A stretch of DNA of 64,000 nucleotides from Capsicum annuum (GCF_002878395.1 NC_061119.1:20077830-20141829); one strand, 5' to 3'; shown: positions 1-14,316, numbered from the stretch's first letter. The notes: a model not told the origin generated them from the letters alone. Translations and numbers: made by a program.

Positions 1-737
1 CGACCTCCAACCTAGAAGAAATAATGTCCCATAGTAATCCTATATTCCATATATCAAAGCTCTATGTTATGTTGATCATAATCCATAAGAAAACTTCATG
101 TCTTACAAAATGCTTGGTTCTAAGAAACTAGGCTTCCTAAATATTACTATTTTATTTTATGTTGGGATTACCCAAAATGATAAAGTTGTGCGAACTTATG
201 ACTTTTTCAACTCTAAAAATGAGAAGCAATAGATTCGAGTAGAAGTCCGTGTCTCAATCATTGACTTCATAAATCCCAAACTTATGTTATACGACTCATG
301 ATGTAAGGACTCATACTATGTAGTATTTATGCCAGAGCGACTCTCTATTATGATCCTGACACTTGATATATGGAGCACTTTGTATCTATTGTATTGTACC
401 TTTATATCATATCCCACCTTGAGTAGTTCAAAGAGTATAGGTTATAATCGAATAGTGTTACTCCTTTCCTTGAGGCCTATGCTCAGTTCCCTCCATGTCC
501 CTTCGAATGATAGTATGATAGTTGTTATGAAAGAGTAGTAGTGAGTTAGGGAGGGGGAATAGATGTTCTTGAATGTGAAAATTTTAATTTGATCTGTTTA
601 GCTAAGGTTATTGAAGATAGTGGAAAGAAGGGGGATGGACTTTCATTATGTGAAATAGTTAGGAAGGAGATATATGGCAAAAAAATTTGTGAAAGTGATT
701 GAATTTGCTGGTCTTAGTGGGGGGAATTCAATGAAGT
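1..737. other. Unassigned AT-rich sequence, possibly upstream part of Copia-1
   Basis: No convincing gene is visible. The open frame at 329-538 shows no recognisable domain. The last ~80 bases (about 660-737) lie where the Ty1 polymerase upstream of the RNase H remnant at 16710 should be if Gypsy-1 inserted into it, and a few bases just before 738 can be read as a weak match to that region. This is inference only. Confidence 0.3.
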
Positions 738-750
738 GGGTGTAGTAACA

Positions 751-2712
751 TGTAACGCCCTAAGTCTATACCCTGGATGCTACACGGTGCTAGCGAACCC
801 GAAGGACCACCAGCTAACCCATGACTGGTACCTACTGTAACCACTGTATAATAACACTGTAATAGAAACCTGTTTGAAATAAATGCGAAAGTGAGGATGC
901 AAATGCCATAAGGTTCATAACTAAAAACCAATACTAAATACTAAAACACATATCTGAAATACTTTAGTCTGAAAGCCTCTAACTGTATGAATTATGGAGT
1001 TGATGGGACAAGCCCCCAACTAACTACGACTACTGAAAACTACATTGAAATACTAAAATAATACTCTATCCTTGAACTATGAGGACTCATAACTAAGTCT
1101 GTTGCTGATAGACTGGGCTGCTAAGCACGATCAGGAGCCCATGGGTCTGAACCTATGATATAAGACATCATAGCATAAAAGAAAGGTATGCGTCAGGTCT
1201 TTGAATATACTGGTATGCTAAGTGAGGTAGATTAATATGCATGGGTTCATGTGTATGAACAATAACTGACTGAGTAACATGAACATAACTGAATGAGAGA
1301 ACATATATGAATACATAAACAATAACAGAGACCATGTTAACAATAATTACTAAGTTTTGAATACTAATGAACTGATATCTGAGTTTATTAATAACTGAGT
1401 GACAGTTTTTGACAGTCCTGATTGATAATTCGATGACTATTTCTGACAGTCCTGATTCTATAGAACTGAATTGAGTTCTATACTGAGCTGGGTGAATGTA
1501 TATGATAGTCCTAATTTTGTAGAACTGAACTAATTTCTATACTAAGACTGAAACTAAAACCTAAATTATGGGAGGTAATAATCTAACTACCATGCCCCTC
1601 TCTGAATGGATTGGGGTCCAACCTATAACCCTAGTAGGAAGGGTGTTAGTACCATTCCACGGATAAAGACAAGTTGTGAGTTAACCCTCTCTGACAGGAA
1701 TCTATTTTGTCAACCCTCACTGGCAAGAAAACTCATTTAAGATGTATCAACCCTAGTCTGGCAGGAAGATATGTCATCCTACGCTGGTATATAGTTCGAT
1801 AACGTAGGGATTACTACTAAGGGTCAAACCCTATTCTGGTAGGAATGCCCCTATCCCTGGGTTTGCTCGGTGTTGAATCCTAGTCCCAACTAAATAGACA
1901 TTGAACTGATTTCTAGTCCATACTAGGCTTGACTGAATTGTTACTGATCGTAGTGTCTAACTAAACTGAACTGAGTTCACTAGGTTCCGCTAGCTAATGG
2001 AGTACTGTTGAATCTAGTTAACTGACTAAGTTCTCTGAGTTCTAAACTGAATACTGAACTGAGACTGTGACTGAGACTGATTATTGAGTACTACTATTCG
2101 TAACACTACTGATACTGTTGTATAACTACTGTAAATCTAGGTAAATAGCTAGATTTGCGGGTATTGAATACCCCTAGGACTCGATAGTATGAAAAGTAAA
2201 GAATAGAATAAACATGAAATGCATAACACTATTCACTTGTTCATAACTCATCCATAAAGACATTTTATGAAACACTTATAAGGCATAAGTTTACGCATAT
2301 ACTAACATGTCATGATTTTTCACCATTTAGTTCACATGAGCACTTTAACAAATGCTTGGACAGCACCAATATGCACATCATACTAAACAACATGTAGGCA
2401 TCATAACATCAATTCCCAAATTCACAAATTCAATGGCTTCAACATAAATTCACATGATACTACACACATGATAATTAATTCCACATGAAACTTGTAATAA
2501 ACCATGGATTAGATACCCAATTACCATTATAATGGTGAATACACTTAAATACAATCATGGAAATCATGAAATCAATCTACTTAAAAATTAAAAGAGTTTG
2601 TTGGACTCCAAGGGTGAAACGAACCCTTGGATGATCATATCACCTACCTTAGTACTTGAATTAATGAAGGTTGAGGGTGATTTCTTAAAACTTGAACCTT
2701 GAATTAGAAGCC
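751..2712 (-). repeat. Gypsy-1 left LTR, truncated
   Basis: It begins TGTAACGCCC and carries the conserved terminal block of this LTR group (a cacggtgct core followed by ctaacccatgactgg). That block recurs at 4253, 9995, 14333, 17747 and 49986. The sequence is collinear with 14333 to about 16210, but the part before the other LTR terminus is missing. No reading frame of note occurs; the short open frames here are chance. Confidence 0.75.
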
Positions 2713-3118
2713 CGAGGATTGGTGTTAACACCGCACCATGGGTTAATATAGTAGCTGGATGTATATGGTTACGTCAACCTTCGTCTGACAAGAAGACGAT
2801 TTACCCTATGCTGGCTACATAGTTCTATAACTCAGGGACTGCTACTAAGGGTCAAAACCTCTGCTGGAAGGAATGCCCTATCCCTACTGAATCCTACTCC
2901 CAACTTAATCGATACTAAACTAATCACTAGATTGTACTAGGCTTGACTGAACTCACACTGATTTTGTTGACTACCAATGTTACTATTTGGGATACTACGA
3001 AATCATTCTATTTTGACTATAGACTAGATAAACAGCTAAATTTTAGATATTCAATACCCCTAAGACTCGATAGCATAGATAATAAGGACACATGAGAGAA
3101 TTTGAAACCATAATAAGT
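2713..3118 (-). repeat. Second, partial LTR copy (middle segment)
   Basis: This stretch repeats the middle of the neighbouring LTR: the segment with 'ccctatgctggctacatag', 'gggactgctactaagggtc' and the 'aataccccta...gactcgatag' motif, also at about 1790-2190 and 15330-15690. It joins LTR directly to pol sequence. A recombination or deletion inside Gypsy-1 that removed most of pol explains this best. Confidence 0.65.
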
Positions 3119-3124
3119 AAGCAT

Positions 3125-4252
3125 TATGGTTTATCCAAAGTCTAGGAGATCCTTCAACTGTTCCTTTAACTCTTTGAGTTCATCTGTAGCAATTTTGTAT
3201 GGCGAAATAGAGATGGACTAAGTATCTTGAAGAAGATCTATTCTAAAGTCAATTTCCCTTTTGAGAGGAACTCTGGGAAGATCTTCGAGAAGCACATCTA
3301 GAAATTCACTTGCTACTGGAACTAACTCAATATTAGGAGTCTTGAAACTAGAATATTTAAATCAAACGAGATGATAAACATACCCCTTGGATATTATTTT
3401 TCTCGCTCTAAGGTGTGGAACCAGTTGACCCCTAAGTGCTCAAGTACTACCCCTCCAAACTAGGGCAGGTTCATTTGGGAACTGAAAATAGAACATTTTT
3501 TTTCTACAGTCAACTAAAGCATAACATGAATGAAACCAATTTATTTCGAGAATGACATCAAAATTAATCATCTCTAACTCTACTAAGTCTACTGAAGTAA
3601 CTTTATAAGACACCATGACCGGACAGTTCTTGTGTACCCGTGGCTCTATGATAGATTTACCCACTGGGGTAAAGACTAAGAAGTGCTATGCTAGGATTTT
3701 GGAACTGACTCCAAAGTGAATAGCTATATAAGGAGTTAAAAAGGAAAACGAAGCTCCTATATCTAGCAAATCATAAACTTGAAAATGGTAAACTTGTAAC
3801 GTACCAGTGACCTTATTAGGACAACTTTCCTAATCCTATTAGGATAGAAGTGCATAGAGCCTATTTAGGTGTTTCTAACTGGTGGAACTGTAAGCGGTAC
3901 CCTATTAAGATGGGCGATCGAAAAGATCTGGTGTATATTTATGCTAACTCTACGAACCAACTTGAGGATACTCTCTTATTCTATGACCTATTCTATTACA
4001 CCTGAAACTTAAATAACTGGCAGTCTTGTAGACACCCTGATGGTTTCTGCCACACTTCTAACAAAGAGGATTTGTTTGGGTAGTGATAACGCCACCCTGA
4101 GATTTAGAGACTGGCGCCCTGTCCTTATTACCATTCCTAAATTTGGCCACACGAGCACTAGTTGAGAACGGAATCAAAACTGAAGATTTGTGTGAAACTG
4201 AGGATGATTACCACCCTCTAACTTAGGTTGAGTGAAGTTGAAGCTACCGAAT
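3125..4252 (-). pseudogene. Gypsy-1 gag C-terminus, protease and start of RT (broken)
   Basis: Read on the minus strand, gag downstream of the nested element gives a degenerate cysteine-rich zinc-knuckle region (about 4000-4080). A Ty3-type aspartic protease tail follows: the 3440-3664 frame contains DVILEINWFHSCYALVDCR, matching the end of plant Ty3 proteases. The last piece (about 3130-3260) reads as the start of RT, with the ELKELKEQLKDLLD segment. Stops and frameshifts occur throughout. The upstream half of gag is at 13348-14100, across Gypsy-2. Confidence 0.75.
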
Positions 4253-7200
4253 TTTAATGCCCTAATTTTCTGAACGAAAATGCTACACGGTGCTCATGAC
4301 ATCGAAGGACCACAAGCTAATCCATGACTAATATCTATACTTGTAAACTGCATAATATCTCATAAAATATGCAAAAACATGAACTGTAAGGCCATAAGGT
4401 TCAATACTGATACATATCTAAAAAACATGGTATAATAATACAAAAAAAGAAACATAAATACTGAAGAAAGAACATCTAATCTAATATCTAGTCTGAAGGC
4501 CTTTAACTGAACTGAATAAGGAGTTGAAGGAACAGCCTCCAACTAACTCCATGATCTGAAAAAACTAATCTGAAATACTGTAATAAAGTAATAATAATTT
4601 GTCCTCGAATGAAGAGGAGCACTGACTACTGAAATCTGCAATGCTACTACTGCTCTGAAACTCGTTCCTCTATACCTATGGCGTCAAATTAAACGCCATA
4701 GCATGAATACATCAGTACGACTGAATATACTGAGTATACGAGTGAGGTAGGTTAAATGCAAAGGATTTTATACGCATGAACAATGTTGACTGATATGAAC
4801 GTGACAATACATACATACGTACATACGTAACTGTAACTAAACTCGTGGTGATACTGACTACTGAGTCAGAATACTAACAACATGATTTTACTGCTGCTGA
4901 GATACTAAATGACTGAGTTTACTGATATTGAGGTACTGAATGACTAAGTTTACTGATATTGATATATAATTCACTAATAAGTGAGGAACTGATACTGTAT
5001 TACTGAATACTGAGAGACTGATACTATATTACTGATAAAGGAATGATTATTTCTGATAGTTTTGATTATGAAGAACTAATTTGATTAATCGTATATAATA
5101 GTCCTGAAACTGATATAGTGATAACATGATTGCTAAGTATGAACACTGATGACATGCATTTACTGATAACATATCATAAATGATAACTGAATTCTGATAA
5201 CTAATATATCAGATAACATGAGTTCTGATAACTGATAGCATGAATGACGGTATCTGACAGTCCTAAATTTGGTGGAACTAGCTGAGTTCCGTACTGTATC
5301 TGAGTTGACTATATTTGACAGTCCTGATATCCTGAAGAACTATCTGAGTTCTTTTACTGAGATTGATACTAAAACTATGGGAAATAGTTATCTAACCGAC
5401 ATGCCCAAAATATGCTATAATAGCGAAGCTGGGGTTCAACCTCTGCCCTAATTGGAAGGGTGTTAATTTTGTGCCACTGGAAAGGGCAAGCTGTGAGTGA
5501 CCCTCATCTGGTAGGTACTCTAATGAGAACGGTGGGAATCTTTATCTGATAGGTTAAGCCATCTCATCTACCCTCAACTGACAGATATGTATGTCTCAAC
5601 CTATGCTGGCTACATAGTTCTGGAATGCAAGGACTGCTTCTAAGAATCACGCCCTCTACTGGTAGGTGAGTTCCCATCCTTGGGTTTGCTTAGTGTTGAA
5701 TCCTACTCCCAATTGAATGACACTGAACTAATTATACTGAACTGATTTCCTAGTTCATACTAGAATTAACTGAACTATTACTGATTGTTCTATTTAACTG
5801 AACTCAACATGGACTAAGTTTATTGAGTTTTGATGACTAGCGGAGCACTACTGAATTCTATTAACTGACTAAATGTTACTGAGTTCTGTTAGCTGACAAA
5901 AGTCTACTGAACATGGAGTGACTAAGAGTATTATGAAAACATAACATGGCTCTAGGCCTACAGCTATATTTTCGAGTATGAATACCCCCAGGTCTCGATG
6001 GAAGGAAACTGACATGACTTGACATACAATAGTACTTGACCAACATTAACAATCCATAATATAGCATCTATGGGGAACTCATAAATCATGTGGTTTTCAT
6101 AACCTTTTCATATAGCTAACATCATGGTCAATTCTAATATCATGACAAGCCAACAATATATTCATAGCACATTAATAGCATAGAAATCATCTTGATCAAG
6201 TAGACATGGCATAACATAAGAGACATGACAAAATCTTGGAGCATGAAGACTAGGTACTTGATCATTATTTATTCGTTGAGGCGCATTATCAAACACATGG
6301 TAGGCATAGCTTTAGCATGGGAGTCAACTTAAGCACATGGATATGGCATGAAATCATCATTTAGATCACATATAGGTTAAACTGCTCAATTCTTTATTAC
6401 TTAGGCAGTTTAACAAACACCTTGCATGCACTATTTAGGGCATAGGCCTAATGATCAATTTTATACACCATAACACCATAATTTAACTCAATTCCACCAA
6501 TTGAATCCATAAAATATCATGGTATCATGAACAACATGTAAAGATTCAAACATTATTCACACAACATGGAATTCACGTGAAATCATAAAACATGGAGTAA
6601 GGACTTGTTAATTGAGCACTCTTAAATCATGAAAACATAATTATGCCTATCCTAGGCATTTCGTCGAACACCTTGCATGCAAACTTTATGGCATATGTGT
6701 TCTTAATAATTTAGTCATTTTAAACCACCCAATTTCATAGGTTTTAACTACAAGCACACATACTTCATGAGAATCACCCTAAATTAACATCTTGAAGAAT
6801 AACCAACAACCATCAACATGTACATGATCATATCTCAACAAGACAATCATAATATAGTATTTAAAACATGGTTCTTGGACTCCTACGGATGAAAGGAATC
6901 CGTGGATGAACACTATGCATACCTTTGGTGGAAGATTCTTGAAGAAATTCTTCAACATGTTCTTGATTCCTTGACTAGGGTTCTTGTTCCTTTGAGAGAA
7001 AATAAATTGGCTCTTGAGTTTGAAAAACTTGAATATCATATATTCTTGAAAAAAGATTTGATTCTTGTTATAGGTTATGACCTTGAGAGAAACCCTTCTT
7101 TTGATGTTGAAGATAAATGAGTAGTTATGTTCTTCAATTGATGGGATATGAGTCTTCAAATTAAAACCCTAGCTTGAGTTCTTGAGAGGATTTTGGGAAG

Positions 7201-7813
7201 AGGAGTATATTTTGCTGCAAATAAGCCTTAATCCCGCGTTTGGGGTATATATAGGGGTGGAAGTTGACCAAAATACCCCTAAGGAACAATTAAGCTCAAA
7301 TTTGTCGCTAATTGACTATTTGATAGGCTGAAGTAAATTGATCATAACCTTTTATTTAGATGTACAAATGGGATGAAACTAATTTCATTGGAAAGGAGAC
7401 TCAAAGATCTTTCCATTGATATATAGAATCTCTCACAGTTCATTATATATTGGGAGTTATCATCGTTTGAAGTTGACTCTGAAATGCTGAAAAAATTGGG
7501 CAAGCACTGGAGTTAGTAGGCTGCGCGGGCTAATCACCCGGGGCTTCTATTTTGGGCACCTAAACATGCCTTTACACTACTCCAAAAATTCTGAAACCCA
7601 CCTGGGATATACTACGATCTTTCCCTATCGTAACTCTACTTGAAAATGGAAAAATGAACATCGGGAAGGTCGCCAAATAAATCCCCAAAGTTTGGAGGTC
7701 TAAAATAAGACTAAGTGCTGAATCTTGAACACTTAGCAGAATTTTCTAAGTCTTGGGATCTTTCATAGAGCTTTACGATCTGAATTTGACACGTGATTTT
7801 GTGGGGTATTACA
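4253..7813 (-). repeat. Gypsy-2 3' LTR (left)
   Basis: The sequence is collinear with 9995-13347, including the 6902-7120 / 12434-12652 segment that happens to stay open in several frames. The terminus is worn (tttaatgccc instead of tgtaatgccc). The other end is ggggtattaca at 7803-7813. It is longer than its partner because the right LTR lost about 200 bases. Confidence 0.85.
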
Positions 7814-9980
7814 ATATCTCCCCATTGGGAACATTCGTCCTTGAATGAGACTGACTGAGAGGGGAAAAATGATAAACTGGAGTACGTACAAGACATTCAC
7901 TACTGATACATGGGTTCATGACTGACATGACTGAAAACTAAGAATATTATATTGAACATTCATATCTGATGCATGGGTAACTGGTTTATGAATGAAGGAC
8001 TGAGTGTTCTGATGAACTGAGTTTCTCAAATGGGAATGCATATCTGATGCATAACTGATAAAATGAATCCATGCATATCTGATGTATGGTTATATGGCTG
8101 AGCTGATACATGAATACATGACTAAAAGTATGGATAAGCTGATCACGCATAATTCATGCATGAATACATGACTGAACAGGCTCGGGAACATGCAATGGTA
8201 AAAGATACTAAGTTTTGAACTAAAAACTGGGCATGGAACTAAATACCATGTTTGGTACTGAAATCTTAACATGAGAATGAGTAAATTCAAGGAAGACTGT
8301 TACGTTGAACTGGAAACAACAATGACTCTGAGATTAATTACTCAATAGGCATGAGCGGGAATGTGAGGACGTAACTAAGCCTAGAACATGATACATGAAC
8401 TGAACTAAGCTTGCATCCGCTAAAAACTTATGGTCAACTGAAACCTTTCTTTAACACTCTTTTTATAGAGTTCTAGTGGCTCTAGATAGCAAGGAAATCT
8501 CGGTGCGGTCTGTATAAGACATCTGAGTAGGAAAATCATGACCAGATTAGGATTTGGCAAGATGTAACTAAACATAGATTTACAAAAAGATGTAACTAAG
8601 TGGCAGTAACTAAGCGTCACGCAAAGAAATTGGTACTAGTAAAAAGATTCATATAGGTGCTGAGCATAAATAGATAGACATATTGACTTATCTAATTAAC
8701 TGAATAACTTAGAGCTGAATACTGGATCGGTAAAACTGAACTGTACTTAGTCTGAGTAGTTGGGCTGAGGCCATAGAGTATTATGTATATGAGAAGGGAA
8801 TGACTACTAACATAATGTAACTAAACATAGATTTACAAAAAAGGTTTGAACTGAGGATATAGATGATGTGGTATGAATTTATATGATCTGTAGGGGCATA
8901 ACATGAGTCATGAAAATTGAGTATACTGTAAAGCATGATTTGTGTACATGAGTCATGAACTGCATGACCTGAGTCTGAAATTTTTGTATTTGTGAGACAT
9001 GATTCTTAACACTAAGGAAGCTGGAACTGAACCCTTTATGCTGGGAATTGAAGGCGCACATGATCCCATGGAAAGTGCGTGCAAGTAGATTGTGCTCATG
9101 GAACATGATTTGTACTGTGGAGTAAAAGGGACTCCTTATGCTAGAATTTGAATTCATACATGATTATGGAAAAAGAGATACATGAGCATGGTTTGTGACC
9201 ATAGAGTTGGTATGCAATGCCTGAGTTGGTTTTGTGATAGCTGAAGTGAAAAACTCCGCACTGAGATGAGAATGGGTCTGGAATTGTCTTTCCTTACTGC
9301 TTTCTATAAATACTAGCTCTACTACTAAAACCTGAGGGCTTGGCGTAGGTACTTGATCTACCATCACATACATACATTCTGTTCAACACCTGCCTGTCTT
9401 ACTAAACACATCATCTGATTTTCTTTCCTCATATATTGCTAATATCACATTCACACCTTCATGCTCAATTTCGAGTCAGTAAACTTAAGTTTTTAGGTTG
9501 TACTGTTCAAGCCTACTGATCTAATCCCCATAAATACATAATCTGAACAAATAAAATAATACTATCCCAACTCTACTACTGCTAAACTTCTGGGTTCAAG
9601 AATGAGTTCTCTTAATCATGAATAAAATCTGTACGACCTTGGAACAATAATGAACTGATGGGATACTGTTTGAGTCTGTGGCTAATCCTATAACTGACTG
9701 TAGGGACTGTCAAAGAAAGCCCTAGCTTTAGGACTTTGAACTTCACTATTTTTGTTACCTTGAAAGTAAGGTAAAATGAACATGAGGGGTGCATGATATG
9801 AATCTACATGGGTTCCTTAGAGAAACTTGCTATAGAACGATCTTGAGACATGAAAGAAAGGAAAATATTCCTAAAACATCTCATAGCCTCCTGCACATAA
9901 GTTTGGTGCACAACACGCCCATGTACAAGACTCTACTTGATGCAACTTTCAAACTTCTTAGCACACTGTTGAACCTTGGC
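7814..9980 (-). other. Gypsy-2 internal region without recognisable coding sequence
   Basis: The stretch has a polypurine-tract complement at its left edge and the primer binding site at its right. Between them I see only short frames with no gag, protease, RT or integrase motif. It is rich in repeated 'gatgcatg/acatgactga'-like words (7900-8200). Confidence 0.6.
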
Positions 9981-9990
9981 GCTGATACCA
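9981..9990 (-). promoter_or_regulatory. tRNA-Met primer binding site of Gypsy-2
   Basis: On the minus strand the bases read TGGTATCAGC, matching the first nine bases of the standard plant retroelement site TGGTATCAGAGC. It lies four bases from the LTR end, where minus-strand DNA synthesis would start. Confidence 0.75.
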
Positions 9991-9994
9991 AGTT

Positions 9995-12900
9995 TGTAAT
10001 GCCCCGATTTTCTGAACCGAAATGCTACACGGTGCTTATGACCTCGATGGACCACAAGCTAACCCATGACTGATATCTGTACTTGTAAACTGCATAATAT
10101 CTCATAAAATATGTAGAAACATAAACTGTAAGACCATAAGGTTAAATACTGATACATATTTGAAAAACATGGTATAACAATACCAAAAAGAAACATAAAT
10201 ATTAAAGTCTGAACATCTAATCTGACATCTAGTCTGAAAGCCTCTAACTAAACTAAATAAGGAGATGAAGGAACATGACTCCAACTAACTCCATGAACTG
10301 AAAAAACTAATTTGAAATACTGTAATAAAGTAATAATAATATTGTCCTTGAATGAAGAAGAGCACTGATAGTTGAAATCTGCAATGCTACTGCTGCTTTG
10401 AAACTCATGCCTCAGTACCTATGGCATCAAATAAAACACCATAGCACGAATGCGTCAGTACAACTGAATATACTGAGTATATGAGTGAGATAGGCTAAAT
10501 GCAAAGGGTTTTATATGCATGACCAATGCTGACAGATATGAATGTGACAATACATACATACATATGTAATTGCAACTAAACTCGTGGTGATAGTGACTAC
10601 TGAGTCTGAATACTGACAAACATGAGTTTACTGTTATTGAGATACTGAATGACTGAGTTTACTGATATTGAGATACTGAATGACTGAGTTTACTGATATT
10701 CAAATGTAATTCACTAATATGTGAGGAACTGATACTGTATTACTGAATACTAGGAGACTGATACTATATTACTGATAAAGGAATAATTATTTCTGAAAGT
10801 TCTAATTATGAAGAACTTATTTGATTGACCGTATATAACAGTCCTGGAACTGATCTCGTGATAACATAGTTACTGAGTATGAATACTGATGACATATATT
10901 TACTTATAACATATCATGAATGATAACTAATGTGATAACTGATATATCTTATAACATGAGTTCTGATAACTGATAGTATGAATGGCTATATCTGATAGTC
11001 CTAAATCTAATAGAACTAGCTGAGTTTCGTACTGTATCTGAGTTGACTGTATCTTACAGTCTTGATATCCTGAAGAACTATCAGAGTTCTTTTACTGAGA
11101 CTGATACTGAAATTGTGGGAAGTAGTTATCTAACTGACATGCCCTAAATATGCTATAATAGCTAAGCTGGGGTCCAATCTCTACCATGATTAACCCTCAA
11201 CTGACATATATTGATGTCTCAACCTATGCTGGCTACATAGTTCAGAAATGCGAGGACTGCTTCTAAGAATCATGCCCTCTGCTGGCAGGTGAGTTACCAT
11301 CCTTGGGTTTGCACGGTGCTGAATCCTACTCCCAACTGAATGACACTGAACTGATTATACTAAAATAATTTCCTAGTTCATACTAGAATTAACTGAACTG
11401 TTACTGATTGTTTTGTGTAACTAAACTGAACATGGACTGAGTTTATTGAGTTTCGATGACTAGAGGAACACTACTAAATTCTATTAACTTACTAAATTCG
11501 AGTTTGGGTACGAATACCCCCAGAACTCGATGGACGGAAACTGACATGACTTGACATACAAGAGTACTTGACCAACATTAACAATCCATAATATATCATC
11601 TACGGGGAATTCATAAATCATATGGTTTTCATAACCATTTCATATAGCTATTATCATGGTCAATTCTAATATCATGACAAGCCAACAATATATTCATAAC
11701 GCATTAATAGCATAGATATCCTCGTGATCAAGTAGACATGGCATAACTTAAGAGACATGGCAAAATCTTGGAGTATGAAGACTAGGTACGTGATCATCAT
11801 TTATTCGTTGAGGCATATTATAAAACACATGGTAAGTATAGCTTTAGCATGGGAGTCAACTTAAGCACATGGATATGGCATAGAATCATCATTTAGATCA
11901 CAAATAGGTCAAAGTGCTTAATTCTTCTTCACTTAGGCATTTTAACAAACACCTTGCATGCACTATTTAGGGCATAGGCCTAATGATCAATTTTATACAC
12001 CATAACACCATAATTCAACTCAATTCCACCAATCGAATCCATAAAATATCATGCTATCATGAACAACATGTAAAGATTCAAACATTATTCACACAACATG
12101 GAATTCACGTGAAATCATAAAACATGGAGTAAGGACTCGTTAATTAAGCACTCTTAAATCATGAAAACATGATTATGCCTATCCTAGTCATTTCGTCGAA
12201 CACATTTCCTGCACACATTATGGCATAGGTGTTCTTAATAATTTAATCATCTTAAACCACCCAATTTCATGGGTTTTAACTACAGGCACACATACTTCAT
12301 GAGAATCATCCTAAATTAACATCTTGAAGCATAAACAACAACCGTCAACATGTACATGATCATATCTCAACAAGACAATCATAATATAGTATTTAAAGCA
12401 TGGTTCTTAGACTCCTACGGATGAAAGGAATCTGTGGATGAACACTACGCATACCTTAGGTGGAAGATTCTTGAAGAAATTCTTAGACATGTTCTTGATT
12501 CCTTGACTAGGGCTCTTGTTCCTTTGAGAGAAAATAAATTGACTCTTGAGTTTGAAAAACTTGAATATCATATATTCTTGAAGAAGGATTTGATTCTTGT
12601 TATAGGTTCTGATCTTGAGAGAAACCCTTCTTTTAATGTTGAAGATAAATGAGGAGTTATGTTCTTCAATTGATTGGATTTGGGTCATCAAATTGAAACC
12701 CTAGTTTGAGTTCTTCAGAGGATTTTATGAAGAGGAGTATATTTTGCTGCAAATAAGCCTTAATCCCATGTTTAGGGTATATATATAGGGGTAGAAGATG
12801 ACTAAAATACCCCTATGGAACAATTAAGGTCAAATCTGTCCCTAATTGACTGTCTGATAGGCTGAAGTAAATTGATCATAATTTTTCATTTATTTGTTCA

Positions 12901-13347
12901 AATGGGATAAAACTAATTTCATTGGAAATAAGACTCAAAGATCTTTCCATTGATATATAGAAGCTCTCACAGTTCATTATATATTGGGAATTATTATCGT
13001 TTGAAGTTGACCCTGAAATGTTGAAAAAACTAGGCAAGCACTGGAGTTAGCAGGCTGCGCGGTATAATCGCACGGGGCTTCTATTTTGGCACCCAAACAT
13101 TTCTTTACACTACTCCAAAAATTTCAAAACTCACCTGGGATATACTAAGAGCTTTCCCAATCGTAACTCAACTTGAAAATTGCAAAACAGACGTCGAGAA
13201 AGTTTCCAAATAAATCTCCCAAAGTTTGGAGGTCTAAAATAAGAATAAGTTTTGAATCTTGAACACTTAGCAATATTTTATAAGTCTTGGGATCTTTCAT
13301 GAAGCTTTATGAGATGAATTTGACACATGATTTTGTGGGGTATTACA
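9995..13347 (-). repeat. Gypsy-2 5' LTR (right)
   Basis: It starts TGTAATGCCCCG and ends GGGGTATTACA. Compared with the left LTR it lacks a piece in the region around 11170. In both copies the segment near 6902/12434 encodes by chance similar peptides on both strands; I regard these as non-genic. Confidence 0.85.
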
Positions 13348-14100
13348 CTATTCTAGCCTTCTTGCTCTCCCTCTCTTTCTCGTTAGTTTTCTGCTCCTCT
13401 ATCTGTTGAACATGGACCATCAATCTAGCCAAGTCCATCTTCTTAGTTAGAATTGTGGTCCTACACTCCTTGACCATACTGTCAGACACACCAGACACAA
13501 ACTTACTCATCTTAGATCTATTATCAGCTACCACATAAGGAGCATACTTGGATAACTAAGTAAACTTGAGGGAATACTCCTTCACTGTCATGATGCCCTG
13601 CTTTTGGTTAATAAACTCTTAACACATTAGCCTCTCTCAATTCCAAGAAGAAAAACCTATCTAGAATTGCAATAGAAAACTCTTCCCATTGTATGGGCCC
13701 GGAATATGCGGCCCTATGTGCCTTCCATTACTTAAACCATGCATGAACCATATCCTGCAACTGGCAGGCAGATAACTCAGCACTCTCATTAGAAGTTACC
13801 CCCATAATATATGTTACCTTTTGCACCATGTCAAGGAATTTCTGTGTGTCCTTTGAAGACTTAGACCCTGGAAATGAAGGAGGATTCATTCGGGTAAAGT
13901 CCCAAATTCTAGATGCAGTAGTATTGGCCACTGCATTTGGCCTGTACAGTAGTTGGGCATTAACTCTGGGCTACTACAGAATGAGCTAGAGTGGTGAAAC
14001 CTGCTCCAAATTCTGCGTGAGAAACATGCTCATTAATGGGGTCTTCCTGAATATGTGGAGGTGCTGGATAGTTTCCAGTTCTTCTTCCATTAATCTTTTT
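13348..14100 (-). pseudogene. Gypsy-1 gag, N-terminal half (broken)
   Basis: On the minus strand the frame at 13728-13931 contains FTRMNPPSFPGSKSSKDTQ and LSACQLQDM, and that at 13343-13534 contains SKFVSGVSDSMVKEC and MDLARLMVHVQQIEE. These are the characteristic capsid segments of plant Ty3 (chromovirus-type) gag. The frames are interrupted by stops. The piece stops exactly at the Gypsy-2 boundary and continues on the other side at 4252. Confidence 0.8.
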
Positions 14101-14316
14101 GGGAGGTATGTTCTGTAAGTGGAAGGGAAAAATGGATTAGACAGTGAGTTTAACATCAGATCATTCTCACTCGCACGACATAAATACTGAAAGAAGGGAA
14201 ACTTCTCCTAAAGTGTCTCATAGCCTCTTGTCCGTAAGTGTGGTGTGCTACACCCCCATGCACAAGACTCTACTTGATGCAGATTTTAGGCTTTCTAAGA
14301 CTCTTTAGAACCATAG

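Larger units (their letters stand above)
4253..13347 (-). mobile_element. Gypsy-2: non-autonomous Ty3-like element with 3.4-3.6 kb LTRs
   Basis: Two long closely related repeats (4253-7813 and 9995-13347) flank a 2.2-kb interior without recognisable gag or pol. The left LTR is followed by a purine-tract complement (atatctcccc, 7814 on) and the right LTR is preceded by a tRNA-Met primer binding site complement (gctgatacca, 9981-9990). Orientation is therefore minus. The five bases outside each end, cgaat and ctatt, match at three positions and may be a decayed target duplication. It splits Gypsy-1 gag. The layout is that of large retrotransposon derivatives that depend on enzymes from elsewhere. 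Confidence 0.8.

Noticed and set aside
6779..7159. Open frames on both strands, repeated at 12407-12691
   Set aside because: They lie in the two Gypsy-2 LTRs and are repeated because the LTRs are; no domain, opposite strands equally open.
7814..9980. Several 60-95 aa frames in the Gypsy-2 interior
   Set aside because: No retroelement or host motif; lengths expected by chance in such sequence.
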